DNA of 9,821 nt from Sphingomonas sp. (GCA_030146605.1 JASLBO010000540.1:1-9821), one strand, 5' to 3'. Shown: positions 1 through 5,704, counted from the first letter of the stretch. A program made the numbers and translations. The notes: generated from the sequence alone by a model not told the origin.

Positions 1-1163
1 GCCCGGACATGCTGCTCTCGATCGACTCGATCATGAACGCCTGCGTCAACCCGACCCCGGTGGCCGAAGAAGATGGCTGTATCCGCCTGTTCAATCTCTC
101 GAACGCGCAGGGCGCCGCGGAGTACAACGCCAATCTGCGCATCCATGCGGGCTATGTGCAGCTCGAAGGCGAACTGGCCGATGGGATTCGCGCCACTGCC
201 GGCGTTCGCTACGAGAAGGGCGAAGAGACGGTCACGACCAACAGCGCGCTTTTCCAGGGCACGCGGCTCGACAACGGCTATTGGCTGCCCGCGGCGACGG
301 TGACGTGGAATTTCGCCGCCGACATGCAGTTCCGCCTGCATGGCTCGAAGACGATCGCCCGTCCGCAGTTCCGCGAGCTGGCCCCGCAGGTCTATCGCGA
401 CTTCGAGTCGGACCGCCTGTTCTTCGGCAACCCCGAACTGATCGATTCGAAGCTGCTCAACTTCGAAGGCCGCTGGGAGTGGTTCTTCGGGCGCAACCAG
501 CGCATCACCGCGGCGGGCTTCTACAAGAAGATCGACAACCCGACCGAGCAAGTCGCGTTCTTCCCGACGCCCGATTCGGCGCTGCAGACCGGCTTCTCCT
601 ATGCGCCGAGCGCGACGCTCTGGGGCGGCGAGGTCGAGCTGCAGAAGCATTTCCCGCTCGAATTCCTCGGCGCGGGGCGGCGGCTGATGCTGATCGCCAA
701 CTATACCTACACCAAATCGAGCCTCAATTCGGACGAGACCCTGGTTCCGAGCCCGATCCAGAACGGCAGCGGCATCGCCGTGCTCGTGCCGTCGACGCAG
801 CTGTTCCGCGACGGTGCGCCGCTCACCGGCCAGTCCGATCACCTCGTCAACCTGCAGGTCGGCGTCGAGGACACCGACTCGCTGTCGCAGCTGACCTTGC
901 TGTTCAACTATGCGAGCGACCGCGTGACCAATCGCGGTGCCAATCTGCTCCCCGACATCGTCGAGCAGCCGGGCATCCGTCTCGACCTGGTCGGTCGCCA
1001 GGGCGTGTCGCTCGCCGGGGTGGATTTCGAGCTCAAGCTCGAGGCACGCAACCTGACCGGCACGCGTTACCGCGAATTCCAGCAGTTCGAGGACAATGCG
1101 GTCGAGATCAACCGCTACGACGTCGGCCGCACCTTCTCCGTGGGGCTCAGCGCCAAGTTCTGA
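1..1163 (+). CDS. TonB-dependent receptor, C-terminal part (5' end outside window)
   Basis: The reading frame is open from the window edge (codons start at base 3) to TGA at 1161-1163. It gives about 386 residues of an outer-membrane beta-barrel. Alternating aromatic/polar strands run throughout. The stretch SKTIARPQFRELAPQ, then a FFGNPEL block and an AGFYKKIDNP block, are typical of the barrel half of sphingomonad/Caulobacter TonB-dependent receptors. The protein ends in Phe (FSVGLSAKF), the usual C-terminal signature for insertion by the Bam machinery. The plug domain and TonB box must lie upstream of the window. Such receptors import siderophores, sugars or peptides using TonB-ExbBD energy; the substrate cannot be read from this part. 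The family call is secure, the ligand unknown. The first ATG in the frame (base 9) is internal and is not the start. Confidence 0.95.
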   Translation, partial: PDMLLSIDSIMNACVNPTPVAEEDGCIRLFNLSNAQGAAEYNANLRIHAGYVQLEGELADGIRATAGVRYEKGEETVTTNSALFQGTRLDNGYWLPAATVTWNFAADMQFRLHGSKTIARPQFRELAPQVYRDFESDRLFFGNPELIDSKLLNFEGRWEWFFGRNQRITAAGFYKKIDNPTEQVAFFPTPDSALQTGFSYAPSATLWGGEVELQKHFPLEFLGAGRRLMLIANYTYTKSSLNSDETLVPSPIQNGSGIAVLVPSTQLFRDGAPLTGQSDHLVNLQVGVEDTDSLSQLTLLFNYASDRVTNRGANLLPDIVEQPGIRLDLVGRQGVSLAGVDFELKLEARNLTGTRYREFQQFEDNAVEINRYDVGRTFSVGLSAKF

Positions 1164-1180
1164 TCGATTAAAGGGGGAGA

Positions 1181-1217
1181 GGGCTCCGGCCGGGCAACGC
1201 CCGCCGGGGCCCTTTCT
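1181..1217 (+). terminator. Rho-independent terminator after the TonB-dependent receptor
   Basis: Eighteen bases after the receptor stop, 1181-1195 pairs with 1199-1212. This gives 14 base pairs including one T-G pair, with one bulged C and an AAC loop, followed by TTTCT. On the plus strand this is a GC-rich stem with a short T tract. The stop codon of the convergent oxygenase gene is at 1221, so the same stem may also end transcription from the other side, but there it is followed by a C-rich run and would be weaker. Confidence 0.8.
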
Positions 1218-1220
1218 GCG

Positions 1221-1898
1221 TCACCAGCTCCACGGCCGCTCGCGAAACCACTGGGTGATCACGTATTTGGTGCCGGCGCGCACCTTCATTGCGTGGTGGA
1301 TCGTCGACGGATTGGGCGTGCCGTCAGCGCGCAGATTGTTCCAGGCAAGGATCTTGCCCACTTCGGGATCGACCATCTTGTCGATCGCCTTGAACCGCGT
1401 GACCCCGCCGGCCTCGACCTGGTTGAGATAGAGCATCACGGTCCAGGTGCGCTGGCCCGAGACGCTGCAATATTTCTCGTAATCGGCCCCGGTCGGCTCG
1501 AAATAGTCGGTGTGCCCCTTGAACTCCTGGCCGACATCGTAGCGCTGGCCTTGCATCGGTTCGGCATGGGCGGGATCGAGGCCGGTCAGCGCGATGATCC
1601 GCCGCTTCAGTTCCACCATCAACGCGTCATCCGGATCCAGATCGCAGGTCTCGCTGGTGCGGAAGGCATTGTCGCCATTGGCATCGGCGATCGTCGAAGG
1701 ACGGCGCTTGGCGTCGATCTGGAGCATCAACAACTGGCACAGCTCCGGTTCGAGGAACTTCCTGCCGATGAACATCGCCACCTTGAGGCTGGGCACCCGC
1801 TGGATGCCCGGCTGGCGGAGGATGTGTTCGATCACGGGTTCGGAAGGGTGACCGGCACCGAAATTGGGCACCGGATCCTGCGCGGTCAGGGTCTGCAT
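1221..1898 (-). CDS. 2OG-Fe(II) oxygenase, prolyl 4-hydroxylase-like
   Basis: From ATG at 1898 the product is 225 residues. It ends in the catalytic fold of the prolyl 4-hydroxylase family of Fe(II)/2-oxoglutarate dioxygenases: H129-T-D131 (in GHTDYFEP) and H201 as iron ligands, and K211 (in GTKYVITQWFRE) for 2-oxoglutarate. The H201-to-K211 spacing of ten residues matches this family. Residues 40-60 (VAMFIGRKFLEPELCQLL) resemble the usual N-terminal helix entry. An in-frame ATG exists upstream at 2009, but it would overlap the start of the divergent gene and adds a basic segment unlike the family, so 1898 is preferred; no clear Shine-Dalgarno supports either. The gene converges on a TonB-dependent receptor. 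Iron-linked hydroxylases beside such receptors are known (for example PiuC), but a functional link here is inference. The hydroxylated substrate is unknown. Confidence 0.88.
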   Translation of the reverse strand: MQTLTAQDPVPNFGAGHPSEPVIEHILRQPGIQRVPSLKVAMFIGRKFLEPELCQLLMLQIDAKRRPSTIADANGDNAFRTSETCDLDPDDALMVELKRRIIALTGLDPAHAEPMQGQRYDVGQEFKGHTDYFEPTGADYEKYCSVSGQRTWTVMLYLNQVEAGGVTRFKAIDKMVDPEVGKILAWNNLRADGTPNPSTIHHAMKVRAGTKYVITQWFRERPWSW

Positions 1899-2001
1899 CC
1901 CGCGATTCTGCCAAATCCTGCGGCTTTTCGCCAGCGCGGTGTTTCGAATATGCAGCCGTAACAAAAGCGCAAGCAAGTCGTCACATTGCGCGGGCAGTCG
2001 A

Positions 2002-2718
2002 ATGCGCATGGCCGTCGATATCCAGCTCGCAGCCGAGGTGCCGCTCGACGCGCTCGGCGTGCCGGCACGGCTGGGCGCGGCGCTCGAGCAGGCTGCGGGG
2101 CGGCTGACCGGATTGATCGCACTTGCCGGGCCGGGCGCCGAAGAGACCGCAATCGTCCTGCATCGGCACTATGGGATCGCGCTTGGCGGGGGGATCGCCG
2201 ACCGCATCGCCGCCAATCTGGTGATCGAGGCGGCGGATCGCGGGCTGGTGCTCGCGTGGTTCGACAGCGGCGACGCGGTCGGCACGATCCTCAACCTGCG
2301 GCGGCTGGCGAACGATCGCTTCGCGCTGGCGGCGGCGCTGCGGCTGGTGCTCGCCCAGCGGATGGCACCCGGGCTGTGCCGCGATTGCCGCGAGCCCGTT
2401 CAGGCGTTCGGATCGCGCGCCGCCTTGCTCGGGCTCGACCCGGGCGCGATCCTGTGGTCAGCGCCGGGCTGCGAGCGTTGCGGCGGCAGCGGGCAGAGCG
2501 GGCCCGTGCGAATCTTCGAGGGCTTCGAAATAGATCCGGCGATGCGCCGGCTGATCTATGACGGCGCCGACGCGCCTTTGCTCGCGCGGCATGCCTATCT
2601 GGCGGCAGCCAATTTCGCCTCGGCCGCCCGCGCGCTGGCGCGCGACGGGGTGATCGCGCCCGAAGAGGCGGTCGGTGCATCGCGCAATGATCTTGCGCTT
2701 CGCGAAAGCCCCCGCTAA
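2002..2718 (+). CDS. GspE/PilB-like secretion ATPase remnant with zinc tetracysteine motif
   Basis: The 238-residue product resembles only the C-terminal half of type II secretion/type IV pilus ATPases. GLIALAGPGAEETA (37-50) sits where GspE has its Walker A (GPTGSGKTTT), but the Gly-Lys-Thr is gone. Residues 81-120 (GLVLAWFDSGDAVG... to ...VLAQR) follow the GspE pattern HLVLSTLHTN...VLAQR, with the His box replaced by WFDSG. L-C126-R-D-C129 and G-C157-E-R-C160 form the CxxC...CxxC zinc motif, followed by the usual FEGFEID block. The Asp box and Walker B region appear deleted. The protein is therefore probably not an ATPase; it may be a scaffold or regulator, or a decayed gene that is still open. 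An alternative start is ATG at 2008. No other secretion genes are visible. The family resemblance is read by eye. Confidence 0.72.
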   Translation: MRMAVDIQLAAEVPLDALGVPARLGAALEQAAGRLTGLIALAGPGAEETAIVLHRHYGIALGGGIADRIAANLVIEAADRGLVLAWFDSGDAVGTILNLRRLANDRFALAAALRLVLAQRMAPGLCRDCREPVQAFGSRAALLGLDPGAILWSAPGCERCGGSGQSGPVRIFEGFEIDPAMRRLIYDGADAPLLARHAYLAAANFASAARALARDGVIAPEEAVGASRNDLALRESPR

Positions 2719-2734
2719 GCGCGCACTCGTTCGT

Positions 2735-2812
2735 GGCGATCGTAGTTCAATTGGTTAGAGCGTCGGCTTGTGATGCCGGATGTTGCGGGTTCAAGTCCCG
2801 TCGGTCGCCCCA
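2735..2812 (+). tRNA. trnH: tRNA-His (anticodon GTG)
   Basis: A full cloverleaf can be drawn. The acceptor stem is 2736-2742 with 2802-2808 (one T-G pair), the D stem is GTTC/GAGC, the anticodon stem is 2763-2767 with 2775-2779, and the loop TTGTGAT has anticodon GTG at 2770-2772. The T arm is 2785-2801 with loop TTCAAGT. The extra G at 2735 (G-1) faces C73 at 2809, the normal His identity pair, and CCA is encoded at 2810-2812. Within alphaproteobacteria some groups have lost G-1:C73; keeping it fits sphingomonads. It may share a transcript with the dehydrogenase gene that starts 23 nt later, since no terminator is seen between them. Confidence 0.97.
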
Positions 2813-2835
2813 CTCTCCTTAAGCCGGAATTTTCC

Positions 2836-3888
2836 TTGAAAACCGACTGGGGCTTCCCCGATTTCGACGCACATGAGGGTCTGCACCTCTTTACCGACCA
2901 CGCTTCGGGGCTGAGCGCGATCATCGCGATTCACTCGACCGCGCTGGGGCCCGCCGCGGGGGGCGTGCGCTTCTGGCACTATGCCAGCTCCGATGCCGCA
3001 ATCACCGATGCGCTGCGGCTGTCACGCGGGATGAGCTACAAGAACGCGATGGCCAATCTGCCGATGGGCGGAGGCAAGGGCGTGATCCTCGCTGCCGAGC
3101 CCGGCGCGACGGTGAGCCCGGCGCAGCTCGAGGCGTTCGGCCGGGCGGTCGAATCGCTCCAGGGCAAATATGTCACCGCCGAGGATGTCGGCATGTCCGA
3201 AGCGCGGATGAAGATCGTCGCGACCCAGACGAAGCACGTCTCCGGCCTGCCGGTCGCGGCGGGCAGCGCGGGCGGCGATCCGGGTCCGGTGACGGCGCGC
3301 GGCGTCTATCTGGGGGTCAAGGCGGCGGCGAAGCGCGGGCTCGGGGCCGATTCGATGGCCGGGGTTCGGGTTGCGGTCCAGGGCGTCGGCTCGGTGGGCG
3401 GCGGGCTTGCCCGGTTGCTGGCGCGGGACGGGGCGAAATTGGTGCTCGCCGACGTTGATGCCGAGCGCGCCAAGGCGCTCGCGGCGGAACTCGGCGCCGA
3501 GGCGGTCGATGCCGCCGATATCCTGACGCTCGATACCGACCTGTTCAGCCCCAATGCGCTCGGCGCGATCCTGACCGAGCAATCGATTCCGGCGATCAGG
3601 GCGAAGGTCATCGCGGGCGGCGCCAACAACCAGCTGGCGACGCGTGCCGACGGCGCACGGCTGCACGACCGCGGCATCCTCTATGCGCCCGATTACGTGA
3701 TCAACGCCGGGGGGATCATCAATGTCGGGCTCGAATATCTCGGCCAGGGCAATATGGCCGAGGTCCAGTCGCGGGTGGACAAGATCCCGGTACGGCTGAT
3801 CGAGGTGTGGGACGAGAGCGACCGCACCGGCGATCCCGAGAGCGAAGTCGCCGATCGCATCGCACAGCGGCTGATCGGGCGGGGGTGA
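2836..3888 (+). CDS. Glu/Leu/Phe/Val dehydrogenase family, probably leucine dehydrogenase
   Basis: The 350-residue product is an NAD-dependent amino acid dehydrogenase that converts a branched or aromatic amino acid to its 2-oxo acid and ammonia. Visible marks are GMSYKNAM with K69, LPMGGGK with catalytic K81, E116-D117 (TAEDVGM), the dinucleotide-binding G183-V-G185-S-V-G188, GGANNQLAT (261-269) and YAPDYVINAGGIIN (283-296). The spacing agrees with leucine dehydrogenases (Lys68/Lys80/Asp115 in the Bacillus enzymes). I chose TTG 2836 as start: the only ATGs upstream in frame (2770, 2773) lie inside tRNA-His, a GGA sits seven bases before the TTG, and the family begins just before the PDFDAHE block. 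Leucine versus valine or phenylalanine cannot be settled by eye. The role would be catabolism of branched-chain or aromatic amino acids. Confidence 0.92.
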   Translation: MKTDWGFPDFDAHEGLHLFTDHASGLSAIIAIHSTALGPAAGGVRFWHYASSDAAITDALRLSRGMSYKNAMANLPMGGGKGVILAAEPGATVSPAQLEAFGRAVESLQGKYVTAEDVGMSEARMKIVATQTKHVSGLPVAAGSAGGDPGPVTARGVYLGVKAAAKRGLGADSMAGVRVAVQGVGSVGGGLARLLARDGAKLVLADVDAERAKALAAELGAEAVDAADILTLDTDLFSPNALGAILTEQSIPAIRAKVIAGGANNQLATRADGARLHDRGILYAPDYVINAGGIINVGLEYLGQGNMAEVQSRVDKIPVRLIEVWDESDRTGDPESEVADRIAQRLIGRG

Positions 3889-4151
3889 TTCGCGGCGGCG
3901 CTTGTAGGATTTGGGCGGCCAAGTTTTACGGTTTGCACGGCGAATCGGCAATTTAGTTGCTGGCGGCTGTAACGATGTTGCGTTTGCGCCTGGCGCTTGC
4001 TTGCGTTCACGGGTTCAAAGAGCGGCTCCATCATAGCCGGTGAAATCCTACATTTGAAGCTCGGCCCAACAGGAACGAACCCGCGCGCCCGGCACAGGGA
4101 ACGAGTCGCCCGGCGCGGATTTGAAGCCGCACATAGCGACCCGGTCGCGCG
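3889..4151. other. Non-coding stretch with short repeats upstream of the small membrane protein gene
   Basis: No convincing gene is seen. The stretch holds short direct repeats in nested order: ATTTGAAGC at 4052-4060 and 4119-4127, GGAACGA at 4072-4078 and 4098-4104, and GCCCGGC at 4087-4093 and 4108-4114. It also holds a small hairpin, CGGCT 4023-4027 with AGCCG 4035-4039. GGAAC resembles the -35 of the alphaproteobacterial general stress sigma factor EcfG, but no CGTT follows either copy at the needed distance. An open frame from 3997 joins in frame to the 54-residue gene, but its composition and the strong ribosome binding site before 4189 argue that it is leader. It could contain the promoter or a small RNA; I cannot place either. 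Confidence 0.4.
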
Positions 4152-4185
4152 CGGGAGCGATTCATGCTCCCGATTGAGGGAGCGT
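4152..4185 (+). promoter_or_regulatory. Two mutually exclusive hairpins covering the ribosome binding site of the 54-residue protein
   Basis: Three alternating elements are seen: GGGAGC at 4153-4158, GCTCCC at 4166-4171 and GGGAGC at 4178-4183. The middle one can pair with the first (4152-4158 with 4166-4172, 7 bp, loop of 7) or with the third (4164-4171 with 4178-4185, 8 bp with one T-G, loop GATTGA). The second hairpin buries AGGGAG (4177-4182), the Shine-Dalgarno of the gene that starts at 4189. This layout would suit a translational switch. That it acts as one is inference; the pairing itself is seen in the sequence. Confidence 0.45.
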
Positions 4186-4196
4186 TGCATGGCTGA
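4164..4196 (+). other. Possible 10-codon leader peptide overlapping the next gene's start
   Basis: ATG at 4164 opens a frame MLPIEGALHG ending in TGA 4194-4196, which overlaps the ATG at 4189 in another frame. Its own Shine-Dalgarno, GGGAG at 4153-4157, is six bases upstream. The segment GGGAGCGATTCATG (4153-4166) closely repeats GGGAGCGTTGCATG (4178-4191), so the ribosome binding site plus start appears duplicated. Translation of the peptide would melt both leader hairpins. It may equally be a by-product of a short duplication. Confidence 0.25.
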
Positions 4197-4353
4197 TCCG
4201 GAACCGAGCGACCGTCGCAAGGGGCGCGCGGCAATCATCATCATCATGCTGGTGGTGGCGATCATCGCGACGATCTTCGTGACGTTCAATATCTCGCACT
4301 ATCGCGAGATGAAGAACGAGACCCGGGCGGAGAGCGCCGCCAACGCGTCCTGA
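4189..4353 (+). CDS. Small single-span membrane protein, 54 residues, unknown function
   Basis: A charged start (MADPEPSDRRKGR) is followed by one hydrophobic span at about 14-33 (AAIIIIMLVVAIIATIFVTF) and a short polar tail with NISHYREMKNETR. The positive residues before the span suggest N-in/C-out topology in the inner membrane. The start is supported by GAGGGAG at 4176-4182, six bases upstream. I do not recognise a family. The gene stands alone on its strand, is preceded by a structured leader, and meets a convergent small gene only five bases after its stop. The run of near-identical Ile codons is seen directly. Small proteins of this shape are often regulators of membrane complexes, but no partner is suggested here. 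Confidence 0.65.
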   Translation: MADPEPSDRRKGRAAIIIIMLVVAIIATIFVTFNISHYREMKNETRAESAANAS

Positions 4354-4358
4354 CGCAC

Positions 4359-4535
4359 CTATTGCGGCGTCATGGGCGGCCTGGCTTCGGCGGCGTCGAG
4401 CTGGGCGCAGATCAGCCCGGCATGGAGCTGCCGGAGCTGGGCGCGGACCTGCTCGATCGTGGCGAGCAGCTCGGCGAGATCGAGCGACATCGCGGTGACC
4501 GCTGCCGCCGCGCGGGGGTCGTGGCCGTGGATCAT
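4359..4535 (-). CDS. Small hypothetical protein, 58 residues, helix-rich
   Basis: From ATG at 4535 the product reads MIHGHDPRAAAAVTAM and then a Leu/Ala/Gln-rich stretch (about 16-50, SLDLAELLATIEQVRAQLRQL...) that should form a long amphipathic helix or coiled coil, ending in PPMTPQ. The start is supported by AAGGAG (complement of 4545-4550) nine bases upstream, and third-position GC is high from this ATG onward. The frame stays open upstream to ATGs at 4685 and 4814, but the 4685 start lies inside the palindromic operator and has no ribosome binding site. The gene diverges from the ArsR-type regulator and could share its operator through a candidate promoter at 4681-4708, leaving a leader of roughly 140 nt. 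I do not recognise a family. Confidence 0.5.
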   Translation of the reverse strand: MIHGHDPRAAAAVTAMSLDLAELLATIEQVRAQLRQLHAGLICAQLDAAEARPPMTPQ

Positions 4536-4646
4536 GTCGCGATACTCCTTACTCCAGGTCACGGGTACAACGCGCCAGCCGCCACGCTGGATGCATGGAA
4601 TCGCGATGTCCAGCGGGGTTTGGCGGGTTAACTCTCTTCCTGGTGC

Positions 4647-4676
4647 TTGACTCACCCATAACTCGCTGGTTATGAG
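4647..4676 (+). promoter_or_regulatory. Candidate promoter of the arsR-type operon
   Basis: TTGACT at 4647-4652 and TATGAG at 4671-4676 are 18 bases apart, a fair match to a sigma-70 type promoter. Transcription would start near 4683. The -10 lies inside the palindrome at 4658-4699, as expected for a repressor that controls its own gene. The leader would be only about 25 nt and lacks a clear Shine-Dalgarno before ATG 4708. Confidence 0.42.
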
Positions 4677-4699
4677 AATATTCATAGCCAGCGAGTTAT
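4658..4699. promoter_or_regulatory. 42-bp nested palindrome, probable operator of the ArsR-type repressor
   Basis: The left arm 4658-4675 (ATAACTCGCTGGTTATGA) and the right arm 4682-4699 are reverse complements with one mismatch in 18, around a six-base centre. Each arm also contains its own smaller palindrome: ATAAC-N6-GTTAT at 4658-4673 and ATAGC-N6-GTTAT at 4684-4699, with centres 26 bp apart. That is what two dimer sites on one face of the helix would look like. The position, over the candidate -10 and just before the arsR-type gene, fits autorepression. Binding is inferred. Confidence 0.75.
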
Positions 4700-4708
4700 A
4701 TGTTTCAA
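4681..4708 (-). promoter_or_regulatory. Candidate opposed promoter for the 58-residue gene
   Basis: On the minus strand TTGAAA (complement of 4703-4708) and TATGAA (complement of 4681-4686) are 16 bases apart. The -10 is the exact mirror image of the plus-strand -10 across the palindrome centre. The two promoters would overlap completely and compete for polymerase. The -10 and the spacing are only moderate matches, so confidence is low. Confidence 0.32.
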
Positions 4709-5031
4709 TGTCACCCGGTCCCGATCTGCTATTCAAGACGCTCGCCGATCCGACGCGGCGCGCCTTGTTCGAGCGGCTTTGCCGCGAGGGCGAGCAGACC
4801 GTCGGCGCGCTCACCGCGCGCGCCGGAGTCTCGCAGCCCGCGGTGTCGAAGCATCTCGGGGTGCTGCGCGAGGCCGGTCTGGTGTCGGATCGGCATGCGG
4901 GGCGGCAGACGCATTATCGCGCGCTGCCCGGCGCGCTGACGCCGCTGCTCGACTGGACCAGCCAGATGGCCGGCTTTTGGGAGCGGCGGTTCGACGATCT
5001 CGAGGATCTGCTCAAGAGGATGGACCAGTGA
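4708..5031 (+). CDS. ArsR-family winged-helix repressor (SRPBCC-associated type)
   Basis: This 107-residue DNA-binding regulator has the opening DLLFKTLADPTRRALFERL (6-24) and the recognition helix region AGVSQPAVSKHLGVLREAGLV (39-59). The wing follows with RHAGRQTHYRA, and a C-terminal helix carries a W-T-S-Q...FWERRFDDLEDLL pattern. The usual ArsR metal site (ELCVCDL) is absent and the only Cys is C25, so it probably does not sense metal through that site. ATG 4708 is preferred over ATG 4672 because 4672 lies within the operator and family members begin close to the DLLFKTLADP block; no strong ribosome binding site is seen for either. Its stop overlaps the next start as GTGA (5028-5031), the common ArsR-SRPBCC pairing. 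It probably represses its own operon and may also control the divergent small gene. Confidence 0.92.
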   Translation: MSPGPDLLFKTLADPTRRALFERLCREGEQTVGALTARAGVSQPAVSKHLGVLREAGLVSDRHAGRQTHYRALPGALTPLLDWTSQMAGFWERRFDDLEDLLKRMDQ

Positions 5032-5459
5032 CCGATACGCACACCGAAAAACGCAGCGTCGTCGTCGAGCGTGAGATCGCGCATCCGCCCGAGCGGCTGT
5101 GGCGCGCGCTGACCCAGCCGCATCTGATCGCGGAATGGCTGATGCAGAACGATTTCGCGCCCGCCGTCGGGCACCGGTTCAAGCTGCGCGGCGAATGGGG
5201 CGGAGTGCTCGACTGCGAAGTGCTCGAAATCGAGCCCGAGCGGACGCTCTCCTATCGCTGGGATTTTGCGAGCGACGATCCAGCCTATGCGCTCGAGAGC
5301 GTCGTGACCTTCACGCTGACGCCGACCGCGACGGGCACGCATCTGCGGATGGAGCAAGCCGGCTTCGGGCCAAGCCAGAAGCAGGCTTATGGCGGCGCAC
5401 ATGCCGGGTGGAAGGGGTTCTTCGACAAGCTGGAGCAGGTGGTCGGCCGCGCCGATTGA
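5028..5459 (+). CDS. SRPBCC/AHSA1-domain protein
   Basis: The 143-residue product is an Activator-of-Hsp90-homology (AHSA1) START-like fold. Residues 12-38 (VVEREIAHPPERLWRALTQP then LIAEWLM) are the typical opening strand and helix. VLEIEPERTLSYRW (65-78) and VVTFTLTPTATGTHLRMEQ (92-110) are the middle strands, and HAGWKGFFDKLEQVV (125-139) is the closing helix that covers the ligand cavity. The GTG start at 5028 overlaps the regulator's TGA, with AGAGGA at 5015-5020 seven bases upstream. Bacterial proteins of this type bind small hydrophobic ligands or act in unknown pathways; the ligand is not known here. Translational coupling to an ArsR-type regulator suggests that the pair senses and handles the same compound, which is inference. 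Confidence 0.92.
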   Translation: MTDTHTEKRSVVVEREIAHPPERLWRALTQPHLIAEWLMQNDFAPAVGHRFKLRGEWGGVLDCEVLEIEPERTLSYRWDFASDDPAYALESVVTFTLTPTATGTHLRMEQAGFGPSQKQAYGGAHAGWKGFFDKLEQVVGRAD

Positions 5460-5488
5460 CGGACGCCGACGGACTAAGGGAGGATCTT

Positions 5489-5704
5489 ATGCGCTTGAGT
5501 GTCTGGATGCGGCAGGCGCATCGCTGGCTGGCGATTGCGTTCACGCTTGGCGTGATCAGCTACATCGTCGCGATGAGCGGGGGTGAGCAACCGCCGATGT
5601 GGCTGGGGCTGTTCGCATTGGTGCCGCTGATATTGTTGCTGGTCAGCGGGCTGTATCTGTTCGTGCTGCCTTACGCGGTGAAGTGGCGGAAGGCGCGGGT
5701 TTGA
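5489..5704 (+). CDS. Small two-span membrane protein, 71 residues
   Basis: The protein has two hydrophobic spans, at about 12-29 (RWLAIAFTLGVISYIVAM) and 38-60 (WLGLFALVPLILLLVSGLYLF). They are joined by a short SGGEQPPM loop, with basic residues at both ends (MRLSVWMRQAHR and KWRKARV), which points to both termini in the cytoplasm. The start is supported by AAGGGAGGA at 5476-5484 five bases upstream. The HRWLAI opening followed by two spans recalls PepSY-type membrane helices, but no PepSY domain is present. It lies 29 bases after the SRPBCC gene and two bases before the next start, so it is very likely in the same operon. Function unknown. Confidence 0.82.
   Translation: MRLSVWMRQAHRWLAIAFTLGVISYIVAMSGGEQPPMWLGLFALVPLILLLVSGLYLFVLPYAVKWRKARV

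Noticed and set aside
2770..2835. Dehydrogenase start at ATG 2770 or 2773
   Set aside because: These codons form the anticodon loop and stem of tRNA-His; the extra residues do not match the family.
3022..3951. Long minus-strand open frame opposite the dehydrogenase
   Set aside because: It is the antisense shadow of a well-supported gene in high-GC DNA; the translation is Arg/Asp/Pro rich with no recognisable domain.
4072..4102. EcfG-type general stress promoter from two GGAAC motifs
   Set aside because: No CGTT lies 16-18 bases after either GGAAC.
3997..4188. N-terminal extension of the 54-residue membrane protein
   Set aside because: The composition is not protein-like and a strong Shine-Dalgarno sits directly before ATG 4189.
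4536..4814. Upstream extension of the 58-residue minus-strand gene (starts at 4685 or 4814)
   Set aside because: These starts lie in the operator or in arsR, lack ribosome binding sites, and the segment is less GC-rich at third positions; ATG 4535 has AAGGAG at good spacing.
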